A stretch of 64,000 nucleotides of DNA from Paraburkholderia rhizosphaerae (lineage in GTDB: Bacteria > Pseudomonadota > Gammaproteobacteria > Burkholderiales > Burkholderiaceae), in NCBI RefSeq assembly GCF_004366595.1, contig NZ_SORE01000005.1:1-64000 (forward strand), read 5' to 3'. Position numbers and translations under genes: made by a program. Shown here piece after piece: positions 26,578 to 34,550 of this stretch. A model generated the notes under the pieces. It searched no databases. It saw only the letters and a list, made by a program, of their open reading frames with translations, and was not told the origin of the DNA. Every line of letters starts with the position of its first letter. Position 1 is the first letter of the stretch.

Positions 26578-27144
26578 TCAAGGTAGCATTCTCCGCAGTA
26601 GTCCGTCTCTGTCGATCAATTGATGCTTGAGCGCGCCGGCGATATGCAGCACGACCAGCGCAATCAGCACCCATGCGGCAATCTCATGAATGGTGAACCA
26701 GAAGTGGCGCAGTCCTTTGTCGTCCCAGCCCCACTTCGGCAGCAAAATGCCCCAGAAACGCGTGCCGTACGTGTTGAACGACGAACCCAGATAGCCGGTG
26801 ACCGGCATCACCACCATTGCGACGTATAAAAGACCCTGCGTAGCGCTCGCGGCGGCGCGTTGCCACGCTCGCATCGGCGGCGGCGGCGGCCTGCCGTAGA
26901 CCGTACGGACCACGATGCGGATCAGCACAAGCAGGAAAATCGTCAAGCCCAGCGACTTGTGAAAGTTGATTAGCGACGCTTTGAAAGGCAGGCCGCGCGG
27001 TAAGCCGACCATATAGAGGCCAATGGCGATCATCGCGATGATCGCGAGGCCGATCAGCCAGTGCAGTGCGATCATCAGTGGCGAGTATCGTTCGCTCGCG
27101 GCGTGGTTGGTACGGGCGGCGTCGCTCGTATGCGTTGCGTTCAT
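26578..27144 (-). CDS. Cytochrome b561 family protein
   Basis: A 188-residue integral membrane di-heme cytochrome with four hydrophobic segments. Likely heme His ligands are in IALHWLIGL, NFHKSLGL, TIHEIAAWVL and VVLHIAGALKH. The start MNATHTSD has GGGAGA upstream. It sits between fhcC and pqqB on the same strand (gaps 156 and 52 bases), so it may take part in C1 or alcohol oxidation electron transfer, for example to quinone. That role is inference from position; b561 proteins also serve superoxide or generic quinone oxidoreduction. Confidence 0.88.
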   Translation of the reverse strand: MNATHTSDAARTNHAASERYSPLMIALHWLIGLAIIAMIAIGLYMVGLPRGLPFKASLINFHKSLGLTIFLLVLIRIVVRTVYGRPPPPPMRAWQRAAASATQGLLYVAMVVMPVTGYLGSSFNTYGTRFWGILLPKWGWDDKGLRHFWFTIHEIAAWVLIALVVLHIAGALKHQLIDRDGLLRRMLP

Positions 27145-27300
27145 TCTGTCTCCCAGCGTTACATCGTTGTTCTTTGCTCTTTTGGCGCATCGCGGGGCGC
27201 TAGAGTTCATTTCAATGTGGCTGCAATTCGTCCGGATATGCGGTTCGTGTGAAAGGGCGGTCCAGTTCGTCATCCATTCGCGGTCGGCTTCGAGGCGGGT

Positions 27301-28200
27301 TCAGTGTGCGCCCAAGCCGCTTGCACTTGCGATCAGCAATTCCCCGCGTCCGTCGACCGCGAGATCGCCTGACAGTCGGCGTGGCAGCGCGCGCGCATCG
27401 AGCGTGAAAAACGGCGCAAGCGCCGTACTCAACGCGGCCGCACCGCTTGCCGCGATCGGCTCGCGCAGTGCGGCGAGCGCGCGCGTGAACAGCCTCCAGA
27501 ACACGTCGTAGCCGCGGCCGCCGTCGGCGAAAGTCGGCGGGATACGCTCGGGCTCACGCAATAGCAGCAGCGTGCCGCGGCGCATTCCATAAGCGTGGTG
27601 AGCGCCGATCACGCCTGCAATGCAGATTGTTCCGGCGACCACACGCGATGCGGCAAAATCGCCCGCGTTACCGCCAATCAGTACGACGCCGCGCCGCATC
27701 CGGTCGCCGGCGCGTGCGCCGGCATCGCCGCCGATCGCCAGCGTGCCGCCGGTCATTCCTTCGATGTCGCCAGGCAGGGCCCCAGCGACAAAGTCGCCGG
27801 TGTTGCCGGCGACGGTTAGCTGTCCACCGCCCATTTCGCAGCCGGTGAATGCGCCCGCATGGCCACCGATATGCAATGTGCCGCCGGTCATTCGCAACCC
27901 GGCGTAGTCGCCTGTTGTGCCGGTCACGTGCAAACGTCCACCGGCCAGGTGCGCGCCGACGCGGTCAAGCCACTGCACATCGCCGTCGATGATCAGTTCA
28001 TGTTGCGCGTCATTGTCTGTTTGAGGTTCGCTACGCGACACGTCGAAAAGATCGCCGAGCACGCACCGGTCATTGCCTGCATGGAGCACGATTCGGGCCA
28101 ATTCGTCAGTCGATTGCGTAACGAGTTCAGCCGGCTGCAACACCGAACCGTCGACGCGAAAGTCCGGCGCCGCTTTGACGCGCAGCGTCGTCGTGCTCAT
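27301..28200 (-). CDS. fhcC: Formyltransferase/hydrolase complex subunit C (formylmethanofuran dehydrogenase subunit C homologue)
   Basis: A 299-residue protein made of repeated Gly-rich beta-helix turns (GGRLHVTGTTGDYAGLRM, GGTLHIGGHAGAFTGCEM, GGQLTVAGNTGDFV, GGTLAIGGDAGARAGDRM). This is the fold of FmdC/FwdC and the glutamate synthase C-terminal domain. In methylotrophs FhcABCD moves a formyl group from tetrahydromethanopterin to methylofuran and hydrolyses it to formate. Its start overlaps the fhcD stop by 4 bases. The C-terminal 80 residues are a less conserved extension. Confidence 0.93.
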   Translation of the reverse strand: MSTTTLRVKAAPDFRVDGSVLQPAELVTQSTDELARIVLHAGNDRCVLGDLFDVSRSEPQTDNDAQHELIIDGDVQWLDRVGAHLAGGRLHVTGTTGDYAGLRMTGGTLHIGGHAGAFTGCEMGGGQLTVAGNTGDFVAGALPGDIEGMTGGTLAIGGDAGARAGDRMRRGVVLIGGNAGDFAASRVVAGTICIAGVIGAHHAYGMRRGTLLLLREPERIPPTFADGGRGYDVFWRLFTRALAALREPIAASGAAALSTALAPFFTLDARALPRRLSGDLAVDGRGELLIASASGLGAH

Positions 28201-29225
28201 GGAGTGTCCCCGCCGCTGCCGCGCGCAAGACCCGCGGTGCCGCTGCCCGCCTGCGGTCCCAGCGACGCGCCCGGCGCCGGGCTAGCGCTCGCCCCGCCCG
28301 CCGCGCCGATCGACGCCGCGAGCTCGCGCAAATGAAAGTGATACGGGCCGAGCTTGCCGCCATAGTTGCCCGCAGAGATGCGTAGCACGCCGCTGCCCGC
28401 GCGCGACGCGGCCGCGATGCCCGCGGTCATCGCGGCGCCGACGTCGGCGTCGGTAAGCCCGTCAATCACGATCTCGAGCACGCAGCCGACTTCGGCGGTC
28501 AGTTCGGTGCGTTTCGCGACGCCCACCAGCGTCGGACAGAACGGATCGTTCGTCGACGCAACCGCGCCCGCGTACTTCGAGCCGATCTTCGATCCCGAGC
28601 GCACCACGCCGCCCGGAAACGGCGTAATCACGTTCGGCAATTGATGCATGGCGGCAACAGCCGCTTGGGCAGCCGCGAGCGCATGGTCGATGTCGCGCGC
28701 GAGCAGCAGCAGATTGCCGCCGCCGACCGCCTTGACCGTCACCGCCGACTCCTCGCAGACGAACTCGCCGTCCATCACCGGCACGCGCCAGTAGCGCGTT
28801 TCGCCGAGCATCTTGGCGATCTGCCAGCCGTCGCCGAAAAAGCGCAGCGCGCCGCCGAGCGGCGCGAGGTCCGACAATGGCGCGCGGCTCGTGTGCGGAT
28901 CGATGCCACTGTAGACGGCGGTGGTCGGGCAGGTCAGCACGCATTGGCCGACGCGCCGCATGATCTGCTTCGCGAGCTCTTTCGACGACACCGCAAACAT
29001 CAGCACCGCAATGCCGGGCCGGCCGTCGGGCGTATCGGCCGCATCGATCTCGCGCTCGATGCCCGCTTCGCAGCCGCAGTCGATCACCGACGTCGCGAAG
29101 CCGGACAGCGATTGCGCGGCCGCGCGCGCCCATGCGGGCGTGTGCGCGGTAATCACCAGCCGCGTCGCCTTCATCGGGAAGGCTTCCGCGAAGGTGTCGT
29201 CGATTTGCGTGCCGTTGATCTGCAT
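28197..29225 (-). CDS. fhcD: Formylmethanofuran:tetrahydromethanopterin formyltransferase subunit
   Basis: A 342-residue Ftr homologue: MQINGTQIDDTFAEAFPMKATRLVITA, VGQCVLTCPTTAVYSGI, LGGALRFFGDGWQ, FVCEESAVTVKAVGGGN and CPTLVGV. It transfers the formyl group between formyl-H4MPT and methylofuran. The start MQING is the usual one for the family. The C-terminal about 35 residues (GGASASPAPGASLG, GSGTAGLARGSGG) form a flexible Gly/Ala/Pro tail longer than usual. It begins 17 bases after the fhcA stop and overlaps fhcC. Confidence 0.94.
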   Translation of the reverse strand: MQINGTQIDDTFAEAFPMKATRLVITAHTPAWARAAAQSLSGFATSVIDCGCEAGIEREIDAADTPDGRPGIAVLMFAVSSKELAKQIMRRVGQCVLTCPTTAVYSGIDPHTSRAPLSDLAPLGGALRFFGDGWQIAKMLGETRYWRVPVMDGEFVCEESAVTVKAVGGGNLLLLARDIDHALAAAQAAVAAMHQLPNVITPFPGGVVRSGSKIGSKYAGAVASTNDPFCPTLVGVAKRTELTAEVGCVLEIVIDGLTDADVGAAMTAGIAAASRAGSGVLRISAGNYGGKLGPYHFHLRELAASIGAAGGASASPAPGASLGPQAGSGTAGLARGSGGDTP

Positions 29226-29242
29226 CGTTCGTTCGCTCGCGC

Positions 29243-30979
29243 TCAAGGCTGGCTGTTGGACGATGGCGGCGGCGCCGACGGGCTGTGCGCGAAACATTCG
29301 ACCGGCAATAGCCGGCCGCCGCGGCAGCACGCGCAGATTTCATCGTCGCTGATCGCCGCGTGCGCAAAGCCGCCGACCAGATTCGCATCGCTGAACGCGC
29401 GCACAGTCTGCACGATGCCGAGGTCAAAATCGGGCGATACGTAGTGAATGCCACCGGTCGGTGTCGAAACGAGGTTTCCGTCGCGCGCGACGAGTGCGCC
29501 ATCCTTGAACACGTACGCAGGCGACGTGAACATCCGCTCGCGGTCCATCTCGTCGCGATAGACGGCGATATCGGCGGCCGCGCCGACACCCAGCTGGCCG
29601 CGATCAGCGAGGCCGAGCAGCCGCGCCGGCCCCGCGCGCGTGATGATCGCGATCTCGTACAGCGACAACTCACGCTTTAATTCCGGCAAGGCGCTCGCGA
29701 CTTTCGCTTCCGGATGCAAGCGGTCGAGTTGCGCGTCGCGAAACGGCTTGTCCATCAGCAGGCGAATCAGATGCGGATAGCTGGTGAACGGACCGCCGTT
29801 AGGATGATCGGTGGTCATCGACACGCGCCACGGGTCGTCCACCAGCAGAAATATTTCGAGGCCGATGATCCACTGCAGCGCGTTCACATAGCTTTGCTCG
29901 CGATAGCGGAACGGCACGATGCCGCAGCCCGCATCGCATTCGATGTCGCCGAGAATCCATTTGCGCGGGTTCGCGAGCGGCGCATTCCTGAACTGCATCA
30001 TCGTGTCGCCGGACGCGGTGACGGTCTGCCCGAAAATGATCTGCCCGACGTCGATCGATACATTGGGCCGCGCGTTCACCGCCTCCGCAATCGCGCGCGC
30101 GCCCGACGAAAACTTGCGCGGTCCTTCAGTGCCATAGCTGTGGAACTGGATATGCGTCAGATGGATCGGCAGGCCTTCGGCGGCGTCCATCGTTGCGATC
30201 GTCGACGCGATATTGCCGGGCACACCGAGATTGCTCGAATGCACATGCAGCGGATGCGGCACGCGCAATTCGGTCAGCGCGCGTGTCAGCGTGCGCAGAA
30301 TGTCGCGCGGTGTAATGCCGTAGTGCGCGTGCGCTTCGTCGACGTCGAGTGCGCGCTGGTTGAACTTGAATGCCGAGATGCCGCCCGGGTTCACCACCTT
30401 GACGCCTAGCGCGCGGCTCGCATGCATCGTCCAGCCGACGTAGTCGCGCAACTGCTCGAAGTCTTCGTGCGCGGCGAGCATCTGTAGCAGCAGTTCGTCG
30501 TTGCCAAGCATCACGTACGCGCCGTGATCGATGATCGGCGTATCGCCCATCTCCAGATGCGCATGGCGCGCGTTCGACGCGATCATCGCGGGCTCGAATG
30601 CCGCCGTGTAGCCCATTTCAGCGTAGCGATAACCGGTGGCAAGCGTGCCAGGCGCGCAAACGCCGCAAGACGGCATGCGCAGGTAGCGGCCGTTGGCGTC
30701 GCGTACCCCTTCATACGCAGCGCCGCGCGGCGGGTCTGCGCGATGGTCTTCCGGCAGCAGCAGGCGCGACAGATTCGTCTTGCCGCCGCCGATATGCGAA
30801 TGCAGGTCGATCCCGCCCGCCATCACAACCATCCCGTGCGCATCGTAGTCATGGTCGACGGCTGCGTGATCGGGCGCGTCGACGATGCGGCCGTCGCGGA
30901 AGTAGAGGTCCCGGCGCTCGCCATTCACGCCATTGGCTGGATCGTAGACGATGCCGCCGGTTAGCCGCGCGAGGCTCAT
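29243..30979 (-). CDS. fhcA: Formyltransferase/hydrolase complex subunit A (amidohydrolase)
   Basis: A 578-residue metal-dependent amidohydrolase-type subunit that hydrolyses formyl-methylofuran to formate. Metal-site motifs are DLHSHIGGGKTN near residue 60, HVHSSNLGVPGN, and LTHIQFHSYGTEGPRKFSSG. The rest includes MTTDHPNGGPFTSYPHLIRL and RAGPARLLGLADRGQLG. The C-terminal 40 residues, Cys-rich at CACCRGG, extend past the core. The ATG overlaps the fhcB stop as ATGA. Confidence 0.94.
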   Translation of the reverse strand: MSLARLTGGIVYDPANGVNGERRDLYFRDGRIVDAPDHAAVDHDYDAHGMVVMAGGIDLHSHIGGGKTNLSRLLLPEDHRADPPRGAAYEGVRDANGRYLRMPSCGVCAPGTLATGYRYAEMGYTAAFEPAMIASNARHAHLEMGDTPIIDHGAYVMLGNDELLLQMLAAHEDFEQLRDYVGWTMHASRALGVKVVNPGGISAFKFNQRALDVDEAHAHYGITPRDILRTLTRALTELRVPHPLHVHSSNLGVPGNIASTIATMDAAEGLPIHLTHIQFHSYGTEGPRKFSSGARAIAEAVNARPNVSIDVGQIIFGQTVTASGDTMMQFRNAPLANPRKWILGDIECDAGCGIVPFRYREQSYVNALQWIIGLEIFLLVDDPWRVSMTTDHPNGGPFTSYPHLIRLLMDKPFRDAQLDRLHPEAKVASALPELKRELSLYEIAIITRAGPARLLGLADRGQLGVGAAADIAVYRDEMDRERMFTSPAYVFKDGALVARDGNLVSTPTGGIHYVSPDFDLGIVQTVRAFSDANLVGGFAHAAISDDEICACCRGGRLLPVECFAHSPSAPPPSSNSQP

Positions 30980-32451
30980 GACGGCCTCCCGGCGACGACG
31001 ATGCGTTCTGCAAGCTCCGCGGCGAACTCCGCGACGCTGCGCAACCCGCTTTGACGCGCTGGACGCAGTGGCGTGACGACCGACGTGTCGAGCCGGAACA
31101 GATGACCGTCGCTATCGACACCCGGTGTCGCGACGGGCAGAAACACGGTGGGCGCGGCGCGCGGCGCGAGCGTCTTCGCCAGCGCCGGCGGTCCGAGCAC
31201 GATGGCCGGCACCTGCGGGTCGAGCGCGGCGGGCAGCGGGTGCGGCGCAAAGCTCGTCACCCACAGCAGCGCATCGACCTCGCGCGCCTGCAGCAGACGT
31301 TCGGTGCGGTAGCGATACGGGTCGTGCTCAAGCGGTGGCGTGCCTTCCAGCCGATCGGGGCGGGACACGCGTGTGCGCAGCGGCAGGCCGGATAGCCACG
31401 TCACCGTCTGGTTCGCGGTCAGCGCGCCGTCCGCGCCGCCAAGCGCCAGCGCGCCCGCGCGGCTGGTCCGGTTGATTGCCTTGACGATGCGGTGCAGCGC
31501 TTCGATCAGCAGCGCCGCGTGCGGTTGCGGCAACGCCGCGGGTTCGTAGACGAACGCGGTGTATTGCGCGGCCGCGATGCGTGTGGCCAGCGCCGCGAGT
31601 TGCGTCGCGATATAGGCGGTATGAGCCGGGCCTGTTTCGAATGTGCTGGCGGTACGGCCCTCGGCGATCGCGGACCACAGCGCCAGCAGATCGTGCGGTG
31701 CGGCGTCGGCGAGGATCGATTCGCAGCTTGTGTGCGCAACGCGGCTCGCCGCGGGATCGACCGGGCAGCCGACGAAACAGATCGTGCGCGGCCTGCCGTT
31801 GCCGTGGTCGCCTGCCGGACCCGCCAGCGCGCGCTCGTAAAAGCGCGGGTGACGTTGCGCGGGCACACAGCCGAACACGATCAACAGGTCCGCGCGCGAG
31901 CGCACCTCCGACAGCGTTGTGAAGAACGCGCCACGGTCCTGCAGCGCGAGCGTCGCCGCGCTGAGCGCATCGCCATGCAGCGTATCGAGCGTTGCACCGC
32001 ACGCGGCTGCGAGCATGTACAGCGCGCGTGCGCCGGCGACATCCGTCGCGCATGCGCCGAACAGCGGCCGATGCGCGTGCGCAAGGATATCGGCTGCACA
32101 GGCGAGCGCCGCATCGGGCGCGGCCGGCTGAGCATCGATCGAAGGCGGGCACTGCAGGTCGGCCGCACCGTAATACGTGAGCGCGTCGGCAAGGCGCGGG
32201 CAGTCGGTGGCGGGCGCGGCGAGCGTCGCGTCGTCGCGCACGTGCGCATCGATGTCGTCGCACAGCAGCGGGCAGAAGGGGCAGGTCCAGTCGTGCGTGA
32301 TCGATCGGGACGCGGCTAAAGCGGATGCCGGCCGCGCAACCGGTGCGGCCGCCTGAGCGCCAATCGGCGCGGGAGAGGTTGGATCGTGCATGACGCGTCG
32401 TACAGCAAGCTCCATGCCGATTTTCATACCGGGCTTAAATCCGGGTTTCAT
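30976..32451 (-). CDS. fhcB: Formyltransferase/hydrolase complex subunit B
   Basis: A protein of up to 491 residues homologous to FmdB/FwdB. After a variable tail comes WTCPFCPLLCDD, the Cys-rich start of the molybdopterin-oxidoreductase-like fold, followed by CPRLADALTYYG, FGACATDVAGARALYM, LIVFGCVPAQRHPRFYERAL and LWVTSFAPHPLPAALDPQ. In bacteria this subunit is thought to lack Mo/W redox activity and to support hydrolysis only. The start is uncertain: ATGs at 32451, 32415 and 32391 are in frame, and the first lies within a repeat-rich stretch. It is the first of fhcBADC. Confidence 0.9.
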   Translation of the reverse strand: MKPGFKPGMKIGMELAVRRVMHDPTSPAPIGAQAAAPVARPASALAASRSITHDWTCPFCPLLCDDIDAHVRDDATLAAPATDCPRLADALTYYGAADLQCPPSIDAQPAAPDAALACAADILAHAHRPLFGACATDVAGARALYMLAAACGATLDTLHGDALSAATLALQDRGAFFTTLSEVRSRADLLIVFGCVPAQRHPRFYERALAGPAGDHGNGRPRTICFVGCPVDPAASRVAHTSCESILADAAPHDLLALWSAIAEGRTASTFETGPAHTAYIATQLAALATRIAAAQYTAFVYEPAALPQPHAALLIEALHRIVKAINRTSRAGALALGGADGALTANQTVTWLSGLPLRTRVSRPDRLEGTPPLEHDPYRYRTERLLQAREVDALLWVTSFAPHPLPAALDPQVPAIVLGPPALAKTLAPRAAPTVFLPVATPGVDSDGHLFRLDTSVVTPLRPARQSGLRSVAEFAAELAERIVVAGRPS

Positions 32452-32515
32452 GCCGCGTTTTAATTCCGCGGTTTCGCGCCGCGTTTCGTGCCGCGTTTCG
32501 TGCCGCGTTTAATGC
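32413..32515. repeat. Degenerate 12-bp tandem repeat at the fhcB 5' end
   Basis: GCCGCGTTTCGT and variants recur about five times between 32450 and 32515. Related spaced units (CCGGGCTTAAATCCGGGTTT) occur at about 32425-32447, inside the first codons of the longest fhcB frame. A similar CCGGCTTTAAAGGCCGG element lies in the pqqB-pqqC gap (about 25575-25592). Confidence 0.6.
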
Positions 32516-32692
32516 CGATCACGCGTGGCGACCGGATTGATCGCAGGCGGCGGCGACGTCAGCGCACGCAACACAGTATGTGCGTTGCGCTGGAACACAG
32601 TGTCACTTGCAGGAGCCGCGCCGCACGTTCCTTGCGATTGGATTGCGGTGTGCGCGTGCGCGGCCGCTTGGCATGGATATTGTGTTTGCGAT

Positions 32693-33442
32693 TCACCTGA
32701 CAGCGTGCGGCGGCGCCGCGAGTTTGCCATCGTGCAGCGCCGAGCCGACCAGCCATGCCTGTGCGCCGCGTTGCGCGGCCGCATCGAGATCGGCGCGATT
32801 GCGGACACCGCCCGCGCCGATCACCGTGCGTTGGCTGCCGGCGCGCTCGCGCAGTGCGTTGAAAGTATCGAGGTCGGGGCCTTCATATGCGCCGACGCGG
32901 TCGAGCGTCATGGCAATCACCCGCGCCGGCCACCATGCGGGTGTGTCGTGCACCGTGGCGGCGGCGCCCGGCGCATGCAGCGGTCGGCCCGCGCGACGGT
33001 CGAGCGACAGGATCGGCTGGTAGCCGGCCCGTTCGGCATCGCGCAGCGCGTCGGGTGTGCGCAGCGTCTCGGAGCCGAACACCGGTACGAACGCGCCGCG
33101 CGGTGCACCGATGCGCAAGAGATGCGCGTGCATCGATGTGAAGTCGGCGAAGCCGGCGTCGAGCCAGATCGTGACGCGAGGCTGGGTCGCGGAGCCAGGC
33201 GGGTTCAGGCCCGCGTACAGCGCGGCGAGCGTCGACGTATCGGCGTGCTGCGCGACGATTGCGCCGAGGTCGGCGACATACAGCGTGTCGGCGCCGCTCG
33301 CGTCGAGCAGCGCACGCGCGACGGCGAGCGGTTCGCTCGTCGCGCACAGGGATGACTGGATAGGGCGGTAGTTCGCGCGGTCGCCACGCACTGCGCGCAC
33401 CACGTGTCCGTCGAGCAGATCGAGAACTGGTATTACCCGCAT
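32693..33442 (-). CDS. HisA/HisF-family protein of C1 clusters
   Basis: A 249-residue TIM-barrel protein resembling phosphoribosylformimino-AICAR-phosphate isomerase: MRVIPVLDLLDGHVVRAVRG keeps the catalytic-type Asp8, and a second barrel strand reads ILSLDRRAGRPL. IGAGGVRNRADLDAA gives the phosphate-binding GG. It is not a true hisA candidate because it lies in a methylofuran/Fhc cluster. HisA/HisF-related proteins of this kind recur in methanogens and H4MPT-using bacteria, with an undefined role, perhaps in cofactor synthesis. The start is only 13 bases from the divergent mfnD start; AGGGGC lies within that gap. Confidence 0.82.
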   Translation of the reverse strand: MRVIPVLDLLDGHVVRAVRGDRANYRPIQSSLCATSEPLAVARALLDASGADTLYVADLGAIVAQHADTSTLAALYAGLNPPGSATQPRVTIWLDAGFADFTSMHAHLLRIGAPRGAFVPVFGSETLRTPDALRDAERAGYQPILSLDRRAGRPLHAPGAAATVHDTPAWWPARVIAMTLDRVGAYEGPDLDTFNALRERAGSQRTVIGAGGVRNRADLDAAAQRGAQAWLVGSALHDGKLAAPPHAVR

Positions 33443-33455
33443 CGGAGAGTGCCCC

Positions 33456-34550
33456 TTGATCAGGCTGTTTGTGTACGAGTATCTCACCGGCGGCGGCATC
33501 GATCCCGACCTCGCCGGCGAAAGCGGACTTGCCGATCTGAGTGCGTTGATCGTCGAAGGCCGCGCGATGCGCGATGCGATCGTGCAGGACTTGCGCGCGC
33601 TCGAGAATGTCGACGTGAGCTTTGCAAGTTCACGTTTCGAAGCCGCTGCCGCGTCGCGCAGTCCGTTATCGCACTATTGTGCCGCGCCTGGCGAGTCGAT
33701 GATGGACTTTGTCGCGCGAGCGGCGCGCGCGCACGACTACGCGTGGATCGTTGCGCCGGAATGCGACGGCCTGATGCTGAAGCTAGCTGAAGCGGTTGGC
33801 GCGAACCGCTGGCTCGGTTGTGCGCCGGAAGCGATAAGCATCGCGTCGAGCAAGCGCGCGACGTCGGCGTTGCTCGCGGCGCAAGGCATTGCGACAACGC
33901 CCGCGCTCGATCCGCGCATGATTGACACCGATGTCGCGCGCGCCGATTCGCATGACGCGGCCGGATGGGTGGTGAAACCCGACGACGGCGCGGGCGGCCT
34001 CGATACGTGGCGTTACGACGCATTGAGCGATGCGTGCGCCGAATATCGCGCGCGCGACGCGAGCGGGCGTAACCCGGTGTTGCAGGAGTGGGTGGACGGC
34101 GAAGCTTTGAGCCTGTCGCTGATCTGCGGCGGTGCGGCGGGCGCGCGGCTCCTCAGTATCAACCGGCAGCGGATTGGCGTATCCGACGCGGCGTCGCCGG
34201 CGCATGCGGGGCACGTCATTGCATTCGAAGGCGTCGATATCGATCAGATCGACCGGCGCAGCCCGCAAGGCCGCATGCTGGAGACGCTTGCGCTACAGAC
34301 CGCGGCCGCGTTGCCGGGCCTGCGCGGGTTTGTCGGGATCGATATGGTGTGGCATCCGGTGCGCGGGCCAATCGTGATCGAAGTGAACCCGCGCGTGACG
34401 ATGGCCTATGTTGGCTTGTCGGCGCGGCTCGGGCGCAATCTCGCCGCGGACGTGCTCGCCGCGCATGGCGTGCGCACCAGTTCGCTGCAGGCGTACCACG
34501 GCGCGGCAAGCGCATCCGCGCCGTTATTTGTCGGCAGGACGCGATCATGA
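33456..34550 (+). CDS. mfnD: ATP-grasp ligase, MfnD-type (glutamate ligation in methylofuran synthesis)
   Basis: A 364-residue ATP-grasp enzyme starting at TTG (IRLFVYEYLTGGG), with GGAG 9 bases upstream. It has SSKRATSALLAAQGI, the nucleotide-binding WVVKPDDGAGG, LQEWVDGEALSLSLI, and the metal-binding end FVGIDMVW...IVIEVNPRVTMAYVG. The archaeal relative MfnD joins glutamate to tyramine; bacterial methylofuran may contain tyrosine instead. Assignment rests on fold, the YEYxTGGG start and neighbours mfnF and mfnE. It overlaps mfnF as ATGA. Confidence 0.82.
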   Translation: MIRLFVYEYLTGGGIDPDLAGESGLADLSALIVEGRAMRDAIVQDLRALENVDVSFASSRFEAAAASRSPLSHYCAAPGESMMDFVARAARAHDYAWIVAPECDGLMLKLAEAVGANRWLGCAPEAISIASSKRATSALLAAQGIATTPALDPRMIDTDVARADSHDAAGWVVKPDDGAGGLDTWRYDALSDACAEYRARDASGRNPVLQEWVDGEALSLSLICGGAAGARLLSINRQRIGVSDAASPAHAGHVIAFEGVDIDQIDRRSPQGRMLETLALQTAAALPGLRGFVGIDMVWHPVRGPIVIEVNPRVTMAYVGLSARLGRNLAADVLAAHGVRTSSLQAYHGAASASAPLFVGRTRS

